A stretch of DNA of 64,000 nt, from positions 44,640,308 to 44,704,307 of the forward strand of contig OV884056.1 of assembly GCA_930367215.1 (NCBI GenBank), read 5' to 3'. Positions 1 to 12,084 of the stretch are shown here, piece by piece. This stretch comes from Pollenia angustigena. Its lineage: Eukaryota > Arthropoda > Insecta > Diptera > Polleniidae. The notes below the pieces were generated by a model. That model saw only the letters and a list, made by a program, of their open reading frames with translations, did not search any database and was not told the DNA's origin. Made by a program: the position numbers and the translations under genes. Each line of letters begins with the position of its first letter. Position 1 is the stretch's first letter.

Positions 1-811
1 CAAATGTTTATTACAAAATACAATCATATGAGGCATTATTCGTGAAGTGGACATACCAAAAAAAAAAAAATATTTTGCCGCAATTCCTTTATTTTTGACA
101 TAACTACACCTCTAGTGTATATGAATGTGTGTTCCAAAGTGTTTTTTGTATAAAGGTTGTTTTTCGCGTTATGGGGTGTTAAAGTGTTGACGTTTTTGAC
201 AAATTGTTATTTTAAATTATTGTTTCTTGAATTCGAAATCAGCGAAGAGTATATTCATAATACTGTAATAAAGTCGGGGTTTTGAGATGTGGATTAAGTT
301 TAAACTTAGTTTCAGGTAGTCTGAAACTCTCGATTTTTCCAGCGAAATGTGATTATTTTTTATTATTTCGTAAAAAGACCAACATTTTAAGCACCACTAA
401 GGTTTTCGTCAAAATTTTGTATACAAACTTGGTAATAGCGGCATAATTCTGTTTTCAGATTAACTAATCCTGGTTTAACTGAGATCTCAAAAACCCAGAC
501 TAAGCGTTTTTAAGTGGGATATGTATAAGTTCAAAAGAAACGTTTAAAACTCTCCATGCTTGACGTACTGCGAAACCGGAAGTGAAAATTTCAATAAAAA
601 TTTTTCAACTTAGATCTAATATTTTGAAATATGGGGTCTAGCGCATTCAAATCCTGTTACTAAGAACACAACTTCAGTTGCGTTGTCAAAAAGCAACTCA
701 ACTGACTTTGAAATTGGTAATAGGCACAGCAACATTGTAAAGTTGCCAAAAAATTGATCGGTAATGCTATTTTGACAGTTGTCAAAATTGAATAAAACGA
801 ACAAAATAGTT
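1..811. other. AT-rich sequence, nothing recognised
   Basis: No open frame, splice pattern or repeat terminus could be supported. This is ordinary AT-rich intergenic DNA left of the first hAT target duplication. Confidence 0.5.
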
Positions 812-1387
812 ATTCAAAGCAGGGACCGTAACAGTTATGCCTTTTTCATAAAAGTCAGATGAAAACAGTTATTTGTTGATTTTTATTTTTTTGAACAAAA
901 ATAACAGTTATTTTTTTCAACAAAAATAACAGTTTTATATTGATTATATTGATTATAAAATTATTACAGTAACTGATTGCGGGTTATTAAATTCGTTTTC
1001 TGTTCTGTTAAAATTGAATAAAAATATATTTATTTTACGAATAATTTTAATTTTTAACATTAATGTTTGTTGTTCAAAAAACAAACTACCAAAAAATAAT
1101 GTTTTATCGTATTTATTTTGTTATGTAGTTTGATTTTTGTCGTTTAAAATATATTTTTTAATAGTAAAAATCATTCAATTTTAAGGAATATGCTGTTCAA
1201 AAAATAAAAAATTAAAAATGAATGTAAAAATCATTTGTTTTAAATGAAATGTAAATGATCCGTTTTTTAAGTGAATTTTAAGTTGTTTGAAATGAATTTT
1301 CGTTTGAATTTAACTACATAATATTTTGAGTGTATCTTTTCGAGCAAAAATCAAAGCTATTCTCTAAATAAATGTACGTGTTTTAAT

Positions 1388-3371
1388 AACACTATGGAAC
1401 ATTTTTGGGATTATTGTCTGGGGGGTGAGAAATTCCAAGTCAGGGTGATGGTGCTAGGTCAGTATAGTAAAACCCTCAAAGGGTTTGGCGTTCGTATGTG
1501 TCAGTTTTTTTTTATGACATTTTAAATTTTTTCCTTATCTTGATGTTTTTTTGTTTAACATAACTCGAGAACCACTTGTCCGATTTTGCTAAAACAAACT
1601 CAAAAAAATTTAGAATAACAATTTCTTTAATCCGTTCATATAACGTTTTTCTTTATAATCAACAGTTTTGCCGGTAAAAATAAATTTGTGGAGAATTATA
1701 ATTGATAAGTGCAAAAAAATGTTCAAGCCTGGATGTATGCAGCAGATTTTATCACAAACCTGCACTGCAATTTTTGTGACTTTTTTTTAGCGATCGGTGA
1801 AAATCGTCGGACTTTTGTTTGTTATTTGAAAGAATACACCCACATTCAGTGATGCCAACAGTAGGGGATTTCCCCTTTTCTAGGGATTTTTTTTCGGATC
1901 ATTTTTATCTTCAATCGGATCTTAATAACTTCTTTTTATGGTGTTATCATAATATGATGGAGCTGAATCTTGTGAAATGCAAAAGCATGCGTTTTTATAG
2001 AAATAACTGTATTGCTGTTAATTATGCTTTTGGTGGTCATCAACTGGAGTTGGTTGATTCATTTCTTGATATTGGAGTCTTACTGGATCCTAAATTAAAC
2101 TTTGTTTCTCATATTACATTAACTGTTAATAAAGCTCGAGGCGTTCTTGGCTTTATTAAGCGCTGGGTTAAAAATTCACCGATCCATACATAACGAAGCA
2201 ACTTTACGTATCACTCGTTAGACCAATCTTAGAATATGGGTCAATCATTTGGGATCCATTTTACAACATTCACAATTCTTGTATTGAATCGGTCCAAAAA
2301 CAATTTTTATTATTCTGTTTACGTGATCTTCATTGGAGTTACTCGACAAACTTTCCTTCCTATGCTTGAAGACTGGCATTAATACAATTACCATCGCTCA
2401 AAAGTCGTCGTACAATGTTAAATGTTTCTTTTATGGTTAATCTTAATTAATGGTAATGTTTGTTGTGACTTTCTGTAGAGTCTGCTAAATTTAATATACC
2501 TTGTCGCAATACGCGTCATTATAATCTGCTTTTTGTTAAATTTTTTTAGAGAAAATTACGCTATTGCTGATCCTTTTTCGAGGTTATGTAGACATTTAAT
2601 TCTATGTCACAATTTGTTGATTTTTCTTATTGTTTTCTATGTCACAATTTGTTGATTTTTCTTATTGTTTTTCTTTATTCGTAAATTTTTATGTACTACA
2701 TATATTCTGTAAATTTGTAGTATATTTTAAAATGCATATTGTTATTCATTAATTTTAAGTCAATATTGTTATTAGTCAGTAAGGATAATATCCATTGATT
2801 GAATAAATAAATAAATAAATATGCCCTAAAATAAAAAATTGTGTCCTCTTTTCCCTACGGTTGAAATTTTCCGAAAAAAATCCCTAGAAAAGGGGAAATC
2901 CCCTACTGTTGGCATCACTGAATGTGGGTGTATTCTTTCAAATAACAAACAAAAGTCCGACGATTTTCACCGATCGCTTAAAAAAAGTCACAAAAATTGC
3001 AGTGCAGGTTTGTGATAAAATCTGCTGCATACATCCAGGCTTGAACATTTTTTTGCACTTATCAATTATAATTCTCCACAAATTTATTTTTACCGGCAAA
3101 ACTGTTGATTATAAAGAAAAACGTTATATGAACGGATTAAAGAAATTGTAATTCAAAATTTTTTTGAGTTTGTTTTAGCAAAGTCGGACAAGTGGTTCTC
3201 GAGTTATGTTAAACAAAAAAACATCAAGACAAGGAAAAAATTTAAAATGTCATAAAAAAAAACTGACACATACGAACGCCAAACCCTTTGAGGGTTTTAC
3301 TATACTGACCTAGTACCATCACCCTGACTTGGAATTTCTCACCCCCCAGATTGGCTGTTGTACTGTGTAAT
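1388..3371. mobile_element. large palindromic element (family X), arms about 460-500 bp
   Basis: The left arm 1388-1890 is repeated inverted at 2870-3371 with few differences. It includes the GGGGGGTGAGAAATTCC edge, the segment CCTCAAAGGGTTTGGCGTTC and, at the inner end, CAGTGATGCCAACAGTAGGG, which looks like a hAT terminus. The right edge continues as ATTGGCTGTTGTACTGTGTA, and the same edge recurs at 10917-10938. The centre holds a LINE tail. No target duplication was resolved. Confidence 0.75.
1897..2822 (+). pseudogene. LINE (non-LTR retrotransposon) reverse transcriptase 3' end
   Basis: Frame 1 reads LQSDLNNFFLWCYHNMMELN, then VDSFLDIGVLLDPKLNFVSH and NKARGVLGFIKRWVK. After a frameshift near 2175 it continues LYVSLVRPILEYGSIIWDPF and ESVQKQFLLFCLRDLHWS. 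These are the thumb-region motifs of jockey/CR1-type insect LINEs. Several further shifts follow. The tail is TTGAATAAATAAATAAATAA at 2800-2822, a simple-repeat 3' end usual for such LINEs. The 5' part is missing. It sits at the exact centre of a palindrome, so it either inserted there or was captured when the palindrome formed. Confidence 0.8.
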
Positions 3372-3747
3372 TTATGTGACTTTAGTAATTATTTTAATGT
3401 TTTTGTTCAAAAAAAAAATAAAAATCAAAAAATAACAGTTATTTTTAGTTTTTTGAAGTTTGATCGAAAATATAAAAATCAATATACTATTTTATCATTG
3501 ACAAGTGCATGAGGAACAATATGGTATACTTGAATCAGTTTTTCGAAATTTTTTCTATATGCTTTTTTTGTTTTAAAATTCCAATATAACAGTCATTTTC
3601 GGTGCCTGATTCAAAGTAAATCAAAAGTTAAATAAAATAAAATTAAAAAATATTATTAGTTCTGTGGACTTATTTTTCGCAGATCAAGAGGAGGTCGTAA
3701 ATGTGACATCTAATAGACGCTATATAAGAGATATAGCAAAGCCTCTA

Positions 3748-4562
3748 CACACAGAAAAAAATCAATGTAAATTCGTTCAAAACAAGGTTGATTTTACATT
3801 TTTCAGTAGTGATTTTGCTTCATTGTTGTTTCATATTAATTTAACATGATTTTACAATAACTTGCGAACAACATTTTTTTCTTTTAAAATAACTATAATT
3901 CATGTTAATTTAACATTGCAGTAAAGTTAGAGCAAAATGTAATTAATATTGAAATAACAATCCAAATCACGTTGAATGAAAGTTATTTAAAGTTGAAACA
4001 ACGTGAATTTCATGTAGAATCAAATTGGTTGGAGTGTGATATAACAGTGTGAAGACAACATATGCATTTATTTAAGAATAATTTAAAACACTTACCCCTG
4101 TAACACATGTTTCACTTATTTTGTATCTCCTTTGTTGACAGAAGCATCAGCAGAATGGCCCGATATCGTTTTCGTCATCATTCTACTTTGAAAACTTGAT
4201 GTACTATTTAACTAAATTATTTTAATTAAAAGAATACGGGAATTGTCTTCTTTTTATAACATATTTTAAACATGAAAATAAAAAGATGTACATACTTAAG
4301 TGTGTATGCATGTTAATTTAACAAGATAAACTTTTGATTTTAATATAAAACAGGTTTTTATGGATTCAATATTGAACAATGTTATTTTCACAGTGAATAA
4401 TATTAAATAAACGTGATTTAAGATTATTTTAATATTTTTCATTTAAAATTAATATGAAATAATGATAAATATAAATAAAGGGCATACTTTTGCAGAAATT
4501 TACCATGATTCTCAAACAACATTTCGCCATGTTATTTTAACATTGGTATTTTTTTCTGTGTG
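3748..4562. mobile_element. TA-flanked MITE, family A copy 1
   Basis: It starts CACACAGAAAAAAA and ends TTTTTTCTGTGTG, with TA on each side (3746-3747, 4563-4564), suggesting Tc1/mariner-type insertion. Inside, CATGTTAATTTAACAT-like palindromes recur. It aligns along its length with 25497-26303. Confidence 0.75.
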
Positions 4563-4645
4563 TACCGTTTGTTGTTGGCGCTCGTTAGTATTTTGGAGTT
4601 CAGTCTCTTGTTCCTCTAGGATTTACTGCCAGCTCTATTTGTAAA

Positions 4646-5433
4646 TTCTCAGCTGAAGAGCAAAAACCAACAAAATTCAGTTAGATGCAGCAATTGTACA
4701 ATAATTCAGAACCGTTAAATGACCCTGAATTGCGCTTAATCGACCTAAACTTTATATTAAGTATACATTTAAAAAAATTTTATTTTTGCACTTGTACCCC
4801 TTTCCTCTTCAGCCCCCCAATAAATACATACAAGTGTTCATACGGGTTGCTTTTTCAAATCAGCATTATTAATCGTTTAATATAGGAAACGTAGTTTTGA
4901 TAAATTTTTAAGCAAATATACAGAAACAAAACAATGAAATATTTATTGGTTTTTTCACACAGCTTTGTTTAAGCTTTAAGAAATAGTAACGTTTTATTTT
5001 GTTTGGCTTTAAAAAATCTTGACAAAACATATTTGTTCTTGAATCTTGACAAACCTTGAAAATTTTGTTAAATCAAGAAAAAATCAAGACCGTGTGTGCA
5101 AGTCTTGTTCACATGGAAGTGCAAATATATAAAAATCTTACATATATTTCATACAAATAGCTTGAAAAGCTTGCCCTGGTTATTAATTTGTATAGAAATT
5201 AAAAAAATTAATATAGCAATAAACAAAATATTTAAAGTTGAAAAGATCATGAGTTAAAACCACCGCATAGCAGGATCATAATCAACTTTGTACATATTCA
5301 AATATTCAATTAAAAAATGCTTTCTCTTTGCTGTGAATTTGGGGACTAAGTTAATTGCAATTTGATGCCGAAAATTAATTTTTGCTTAGAACTAAATTAA
5401 CACATTACATATTGTATTTATTTAGTTATACAT
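4646..5433. other. unrecognised AT-rich stretch
   Basis: Contains short open frames only. Nothing with family motifs or paired termini could be identified. Confidence 0.4.
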
Positions 5434-5600
5434 CCCAGCTAGCATTTTTAATCGTGTAAGAGCCTAGTAGCAATGTCATGAAGAGCGTTTTGATCATCCA
5501 CGAGTGCATTTTTTAATCGTAGAAGATTCCTTGCTCGGGAAAAACTGTTACGCAAGCTGATTTCTCTTTTAGATACTTCCACAACACAAATACTTATGTA
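5434..5600. repeat. family F inverted-repeat end, partial
   Basis: CCCAGCTAGCATTTTTAATC at 5434-5453 matches the inverse of the right end of the element at 63240-63947. The downstream part is cut by the hAT insertion at 5648 or has decayed. Confidence 0.5.
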
Positions 5601-5647
5601 AAGAAGCACGTGTTAATGACTTAAAAAACTGGGCTTGCAAGTCTCAG

Positions 5648-6813
5648 CAGTGTTCCCAGTTTTCGGGATTTTTTTGTAATTGGGGATAAAAAAAATTCGT
5701 GAAAATCCCCAGGGGATTTTTTGGGGAAAAGCTCTTTTTTCGCTGGGGATTTTTGGGGATAATATATTAGTATACATTTCATTTTCGCAATGGCAAAACC
5801 GATTTGGCCAAGATGTGGGTACACATTTTAGTCTTTTTTGCGGTTTTAAACTATTCCAAGAACTTGTTGAAATAGGTTTAAATATGCTTTTTGTACCAAC
5901 TAGCGTTTCTTCTGTTGAATTAGCTTTTTTGTAATGAATACAACCAAAATCAATATTTGCAACAGAATACAATATGAGTTATTAGGAGCTCTTCTTAGAA
6001 TAAATACACACTTTAAAATAATGCAGCTTGCTGTGACAAATTTATTCAATAATCTTAAATGCACTTTTAAAAAAACAACATGCTAAACAAAATTGCATTG
6101 GCTTATGAATTAGTAGATTACGGATTCCCTAGTTTTGGAAATGATAAATATGTATTGACGCATAATTATTTTTCTTTTGCGTTTTTACGTTACCCTTGTT
6201 ACATACTATACATGTAGAACTCAAAGATTAAATAACATTAGTTTTAATTATATTACACAAATGGATTTATTTAAATAAATCGATGTATGCATATTTTTCC
6301 ATTGACATAATAAATATTAGTGGTATTCACACCGAGCTTGTTAGTTTGTTAGTCGTTAATCGTTACTTTTTTTACTCGCATTTTGTTTTTGTATATTTAA
6401 CGCGCTACTGGATTAACATTCAACAAATTAACGACACGGCACCCCTGATAAAATAGTTGTTAGTTGGTAACTCACAATCAGCTGTTGCAGTTTCTAAATA
6501 AATAGAATAAAAAAGTAATTTGTGATACACTCTCTAAAAAAATATTTTTGTTTTGGCAATTTTCGTGTACATTGAGAGTAAGTATGTTAATTAAATGATT
6601 TTTTTATTTTAAAGTTACCAGACTAACAAAGTTTTACAAAGGGGGTCGTTCACAGTTGGTAACTTTAAGAAATTAACAAACTTCCGAGTAACAAATTAAC
6701 AAGTTCGGTGTGAATACCACTATTATGTTTTTTTTTAGGATTAGAAAATGGCTATTTTGGGGATGAAAAATCACAAATTGGGGATAAGGCTTAAAATAAA
6801 GCTGGGAAATCTG
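5648..6813. mobile_element. hAT element with transposase remnant
   Basis: Termini are CAGTGTTCCCAG and the inverse of CAGATTTCCCAG, flanked by exact AGTCTCAG (5640-5647, 6814-6821). Subterminal sequence is full of TTGGGGAT repeats on both sides. An open frame on the plus strand up to 5934 ends NMLFVPTSVSSVELAFL, which resembles the C-terminal 'PATSvpSErvFS' dimerisation block of hAT transposases. The rest of the enzyme is absent. Confidence 0.85.
6320..6720. mobile_element. 401-bp MITE nested in the hAT
   Basis: Inverted termini GTGGTATTCACACCGA; both flanks TATTA (6315-6319, 6721-6725). No coding capacity. It lies wholly inside the hAT at 5648-6813, so it is younger. Confidence 0.75.
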
Positions 6814-6821
6814 AGTCTCAG

Positions 6822-7830
6822 GGTTTCAATCTTTTTAAAATTTTGCAGGACTGTGAAATTAGCGATTTAATTGTTTTCCTCTACTGCTGGATTTATTCAA
6901 TATGAACAAAAAGGGTTGCATTGTAACGGGGTTTCTTTAATTTTAGCATCTTAAGCAGATCTGTCATTTTTGGATTGATAGATGTTGGCTTTACGCATAG
7001 CCCTTGACGCCTACTGTGACACATTTGTCCCTCATTAGAAAAAAATTTTTAATATTGAATATTTCTTAATAACAGCACATTAAGCAGTTAAAACTTGAAC
7101 GCAACTTTGTTCCATTTCTCGTAACACAATGTGCGTGCAAAGTTTTAGAATCAGAAAGGATGAAACAGAATGCTCGTCTAATTTCATTTAATAAAATACA
7201 CATTTTTTAGCCTTTAGTTCAGTTTAATAAAAGTCAATAAAATTTCCTTAATATTAATCATTTAAAATACAGCATTATTTGTTGTTTTACGACAGGTAAT
7301 TATTAATAAATAAAACGTAAACAAGTTAACTTGCAATTTGTAAAATTGTTACAATAATAAATAATTAAATTTTTTTTTTCCTGCAAAACTATTAAAAGAT
7401 TGGGTTTTTTCCATTAGATATTTTACTGTTATTTCTAACAAATATTTAACAGATTTTATTTGTTTCAATAAATTATAAATTAAATTGAATTGAAAAATAT
7501 TATAAATTGAAGTGTTTAAAGATGAACTTTGTAAATAATAAAACAATTTAAATAAGAAAAAGCGTCAAAAAATGGAAAAAGCAGAAATAAGAGAAATACA
7601 GGAATACTTATTAAAAAAAATTTCAAGGTAGATAAGTTATTCGACTAGTCAATTAATAAAATTAATAATTTTGTGTATTTTTCAAGAAAATTATGGTTCA
7701 AATTTATTATTAAGTTTTTTTTTTTAATAATCGCAAGTTCATGCGTCTTAGGATATTGTCAAATAGAAGGTGCGCTGTTTAAAAAATAGTTTCGGAAAAG
7801 CTGAAAATAAAAGGTGCAAACAAAATGCGT
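6822..7830. other. unrecognised AT-rich stretch
   Basis: A poly-T/A-rich segment with no supported gene or paired termini. Confidence 0.4.
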
Positions 7831-7835
7831 TGCTC

Positions 7836-7915
7836 ATGTCTAGAGTTTCTACGCGGGAAAGAATTCCCGGGAACCCCGGGACATTTTTTTAAAATTAATC
7901 CCACAAATTTTCGGG
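7836..7915 (+). repeat. hAT-like terminus without partner
   Basis: TAGAGTTTCTACGCGGGAAA followed by repeated CCCGGGA blocks resembles a hAT end. No inverted partner was found downstream, where 9280-9605 holds a hAT C-terminal fragment, so the element may have lost its right end. Confidence 0.35.
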
Positions 7916-8544
7916 AATTTCAAATTAAATTTTTTGAAATATTAATTTGTAAGCATCTTACCGACAGGTATTTGGCCCTAAAAGTCGCTCAAAATTAATT
8001 TTTTTTATAGTAGCACTACACCCTTTTTACTGTTATTTTTTAAAAGTCAGGTTACCCCTCGAAACAATAGAACCAACATGGCGCGCTTCAACCTTTCACC
8101 AGCTGCATAAAGTCAGTCGGAAGTTACCATTCGAAAAACGTGTTCGTATGATTTTTTCGATACGCTCAAAACTTAAGTGTCTTCAAATATTCATTTAATG
8201 GTGATGAAGTAGATTTTGTGTTAGTTTCTATTATGGATTATGTTCAATCAGGTATGGGCTTTATATAAAACTTAAGTTTTACATTGATTCTAATTATTAA
8301 CTAGTTTTTTTGCCCTTAATGGTTAAGCTCTACAAATGCAAAAAAAGAACACACACATCTTCTTATTTCACAGAGGTTTCAAACTATTTCTGTTCATTTC
8401 TGAGCTTTAAATTTGGTAGTATTTTGTAGAATAGATCCTCCAGAAATATAAAAAGCAAAAAACAGCCACCCCAATACACCCCAAAATTTTTTGCGATTTT
8501 TTTAGTAGATTGTTTTGAATTCAATAAGAAGAATTTTAATAAAA

Positions 8545-9020
8545 TTTAATTTTTTGCGAGACCAACTGGGCTTATTGTTGGACATACCTTAGGCAACACT
8601 AATGATGGGAATACCGGTAGCCGCTATTTTGAAGAACACGAAAGATCAGGAGAGATATGTATCTGGGATTGACAAAAATTTAATATACCGGTTAAAAATA
8701 ATACTTGATGCCATGTGCTTTGGTATTAAAATTAAGGATACTGCTGAATTGTATGGTTCCCTTTATCAAGTTCACCATGTGTCACCGACATTTCACAAGG
8801 TGTTGCGCCATGGATCAGCCGTAAAAAGGGAGGCGATTTTGACAATCGGTCAACTCTCTGCAGAAGCGGCAGAAGCGGCAGAAGCCCGTAATAAACATGT
8901 TCTCACATACAGGCTGGATTATTCTAGAAAATTTTCAAGAATTGAATGCAACCAATATGTGCTAATCAGGTTGCTTTTGACGTCAGTCCCTCTTCTGACA
9001 GGAATGAGGAAAACCTAATC
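8545..9020 (+). pseudogene. TE-associated protein fragment (GNTNDGNT / LYG..HKVL family)
   Basis: One frame reads GHTLGNTNDGNTGSRYFEEH at 8581-8640. The next frame, open at 8602-9018, continues YVSGIDKNLIYRLKIILDAM, then LYGSLYQVHHVSPTFHKVLR, IGQLSAEAAEA and LLLTSVPLLTGMRK. This order matches a repetitive protein family seen in arthropod genomes with the layout GNTNDGNTARRFF, then 'hkvL.HG', then 'R.n..rl..LLltSdP'. The known family is normally uncharacterised and I infer a transposon origin. It has a frameshift near 8660 and a short AEAAEAAEA expansion. Both ends are missing, so it is dead. Confidence 0.55.
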
Positions 9021-9279
9021 GAAAAACCCTTTTTGATTAAAGTCTTAAATTTAATTGAAGAAAACGGCATTTGCAACGTTAATATTGAAAATGAATACGA
9101 TACTGTAGAAAATGACGAATAAATAAGATTTATAATAATGTTTTTGCCTTTTTCTACACTGAAATACCCTAACCTACCTTTAAATCCAATAAAATACTAA
9201 TATAAAATTTTAAATGAAAGAAAAAATATTTTTGAGCGATAAGCAATACAAATATATATTTTACTAAAAGAAAGATGAA

Positions 9280-9605
9280 ATGTCTAAAAAGCTTCTTGAA
9301 GTAGAAAATGAAAATGTGCACGATACACCATCACCAACACCAGAACCATCTACAAATTTTAAAAAAATAAATGTAAAGAAAATACAAAAGCCTGAAAAAA
9401 TTAAAAAAAAAAAAAATTTGACGTCTATGAAGTCACGGGTAACAGGCCAACAAATTTATAATCGTTGTATGATGCGCTTCTTACTATAAAACCAACGTCT
9501 GCGAGAGCACATTTTCGATATCAACAAGGATTAGAAATAGAATCTCTGATGAGCTTTTAAATGCTTTAATAATACTAACAATTTTTTTCTTAAAAGAAAA
9601 TTTAT
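9280..9605 (+). pseudogene. hAT transposase C-terminal fragment
   Basis: An open frame 9280-9489 (unrecognised, lysine- and proline-rich) is followed in another frame by TNVCESTFSISTRIRNRISD and ELLNALIILTIFFLKEN. This is the shape of the hAT C-terminal dimerisation block (SE..FS...RI.S..R.RLSD..L..L..L). At least one frameshift separates them. Weak codon evidence for the first part. Confidence 0.5.
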
Positions 9606-9784
9606 TTTACCAAGTTTCTACTAATAATAACTACTTTTTTTTAATTATAATTAATATTAATAAGTTTTAATAATTCGTGATCTCAAAAAAAAAATAAATA
9701 CATATGTATATTAGGGGTGGAATAGTGCACGACTTTTTGATTTCGATACGCTAGAACCCCTTATTTTATGAGGTTTATAGAAAA

Positions 9785-10479
9785 AATGCATGAGCCAAAA
9801 AATGAGGCGGGTGGGTTGTTTGCTGAAGTAGTCCAGATGATGATGTAAATAATGGATTTTCAAGGACATGTGGACACCAATTTCCTAGAATGCTCTTAAG
9901 ATCCTTGCGACAGAAACATCGTAGTTGTTAGAACGATGCTTTCCCAACAAGCCTTCTATTACTTCTTTGATTGCCTGCCATGCATTCAATTCAGCGTCAA
10001 TCAAAATATTGTTGAATGCGTCACTTTTAATCAGCTTTCGTATATCTGGACCATTTAGTACGCCTGATTGGAAAAAATTAATTTGTTAAGATGGAAAATC
10101 ATGGGAAATGAATGTGATATTATAACTTACCTTCTTTAATTTTACTTTCGCTGAGTCTCGGGTAAATTAGTTTCAAACACAAGAAAACTTCATCTCTTTT
10201 GGCGACAGTTTTGATAAAATTCTTAACAATTCCAAGTTTAATATGCAGTGGAGGCAGCAATATCTTCTCCTTCGGCACTAGAGGCTCACGAATAATATTG
10301 GCCGTTTGTAACCTGCTGTGCTCTCTGAGTTTCCATCCGTGGCATGCATATTGGTCACCGGAAAATCGTGTGTCCCAATCGCACAAAAAGCACATATATT
10401 TTATATAGCCGCTTTGAAGACCGCAAAGCATTGCTACAAGTTTTAAATCGCAGCATATGCGCCACATATCGATTTTCAT
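9785..10479 (-). pseudogene. spliced transposon gene fragment (LPPLHIKLG family)
   Basis: Exon A (10479-10131) reads KYMCFLCDWDTRFSGD, then EKILLPPLHIKLGIVKNFIK and YPRLSESKIKEG, with donor GTAAGTT. The 67-bp intron (10130-10064) is followed by exon B, GVLNGPDIRKLIKSDAFN, LNAWQAIKEVIEGLLGKHRS, then an in-frame TAG at 9887-9885, and VHMSLKIHYLHHHLDYFSKQ. The split codon rejoins in phase. This is a widespread repetitive arthropod protein of unknown biochemical role, typically longer at both ends, with '...GERFHQD' after the HLDYF block, which is missing here. The TAG and truncation make it a pseudogene. It lies directly beside family X terminus 10500-10941, hinting that it belongs to that transposon. 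Confidence 0.7.
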
Positions 10480-10499
10480 GATCTATGCCTTTTTTTGCT

Positions 10500-10941
10500 C
10501 ATGAGTTATGTGACTTTACGCGAAAGTAATTAGTTTTGGCACTTTTTTCCATTTTGGATTTTTTATGAATTTAAAAAAAAAAATATTTAAATTTTTAGGC
10601 AAAAAATACTTTTTTCCCTTCATACATTCATTTTTAACTTCGAAAGTGTTGCACATATAGGAAAACGGTATAGAAACAGATTAGAGAAATTGTAATTCTT
10701 AATTTTTCTAAATTTGTTTCATCAAAATCGGACAAGTGGTTCTCGAGTTATGCTAAACTACGTTTTTGCCAAAATGTAACAACTAAGCGAAAAAACATCA
10801 AGATAAGAAAAAAAATGTCATAAAAAAAAACTGACACATACGAACGCCAAACCCTTTGAGGGTTTTACTATACTGACCTAGTACCATCACCCTGACTTGG
10901 AATTTCTCACCCCCCAGATTGGCTGTTGTACTGTGTAATAA
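10500..10941. mobile_element. family X terminus beside its putative gene
   Basis: Matches the right arm of 1388-3371 from the AAACGGTATAG region through TTCTCGAGTTATG, CCAAACCCTTTGAGGG and CTCACCCCCCAG to ATTGGCTGTTGTACTGTGTA. Its other end is not visible in the window. Divergence from the first copy is modest and it has a small extra block near 10765-10790. Confidence 0.7.
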
Positions 10942-11547
10942 ATTATAAGGGCCAATTCATCAATTAATCAATTAATATTTAAATATAGATTTTCATATAT
11001 GTAATTTTGTTTTTGTTTTTACATGAAAAACAAAAAATTGATATTTAAATACAATTGATATTTAAAACTGATTTATCACTCGAGCGGTTAAAAAAGGATT
11101 CATTTACCGTTACCTAAAACGCAAAAGGCGCTAACGCACCAAACATTTTTTTATTGATTCTGTTTTACTGCATCAATACAAATGTCCACAAAAAATGTAC
11201 GAATATATCAACAAAAATTAGCGCTTTTATTGACAAAATACAAACGGTCCTGGCTGTAGGAAAAATCGCCCAAAGAAAAATGGCCCAAAAAAATAAATGA
11301 AAAATCGCCCAAAAAAATTCCATGTAAAATTGAAAAGTGACCCAAAATTGTTGGGCTATTTTTCGTTATAATATTATATGAAAAATAGCCCATTTTTTCG
11401 GGCATACTATTTGTCTAAATCATTAATTATTACTATACGACGAATTCCTAAATGTTATTTATAAAGATAACGGGACATATTGCAAAAAGGTGGCATGTTA
11501 TAGTGTCCGTGGACAAACTCGAAAGCATAGCTTACAAACTCGAAAGC

Positions 11548-12055
11548 ATAGCAGGCCTATGGCCGGGCGCAAGGATTTTCTCCGCTTTGATAAAAACAAG
11601 TACCGGCTTTGCTAACCAAAGCTTCTCTGCACAGCCGGCCTTCGGCCGGGGCAAGGATTTTCTCCTCTATGGTATAACAAAAACCGGCTTCGCTAACTAA
11701 AGCTTCTCTGCCCAGCCGGCCTTCGGCCAGACGCAAGGATTTTCTCCTCTATGGTATAACAAATATTGGCTTCGATAACTAAAGCTTATCTGCGAAGTCG
11801 GCCTTCGTTCGGAAACAAGGCAGATTTTAGAAACTTTACTTAGCGAAACCGGTACTTGTTATACCATAAAGGAAAAAATCCTTGCGCGCGCCCAAAGGCT
11901 GTCTGCGCAGAGAAGCTTTAGTTAGCGAAGCCGGTCTTTGTTATACCATAGAGTAGAAAATCCTTGCGCCCGGCCGAAGGCCGTCTATGCCGTGACGCTT
12001 TAGTAAGCGCTGCCGGTATTTGTTACAACATAGGGGAGAAAATCCTTGCGCCCAA
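11548..12055. repeat. core hairpin-unit array in element iii
   Basis: About six copies of an approximately 80-bp unit containing CCGGCCTTCGGCCGG, GCGCAAGGATTTTCTCC, TATGGTATAACAAA and CCGGCTTCGCTAACTAAAGC. Units read forward to about 11815 and inverted after it. The GC-rich hairpins contrast sharply with the surrounding AT-rich DNA. Confidence 0.85.
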
Positions 12056-12084
12056 AAGTGTTTTCGTTATATGTTTAATATATG

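Larger units (their letters stand above)
820..3608. mobile_element. hAT element with 8-bp target duplication
   Basis: Termini are CAGGGACCGTAACAGTTATG on the left and the inverse of CAGGCACCGAAAATGACTGT on the right. Both flanks read ATTCAAAG (812-819 and 3609-3616), the exact 8-bp duplication expected for hAT. Subterminal regions repeat AATAACAGTTATTTTT on both sides. No transposase remains; the middle is replaced by the palindromic element at 1388-3371. Confidence 0.85.

Noticed and set aside
1819..1896. Start of the frame leading into the LINE fragment
   Set aside because: The first 25 or so codons come from the palindrome arm; the LINE homology begins after it, so this is not a real start.
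11548..12055. CRISPR-like regular repeats
   Set aside because: Units are adjacent without unique spacers, switch orientation, and lie in an insect-type genome within transposon arms.
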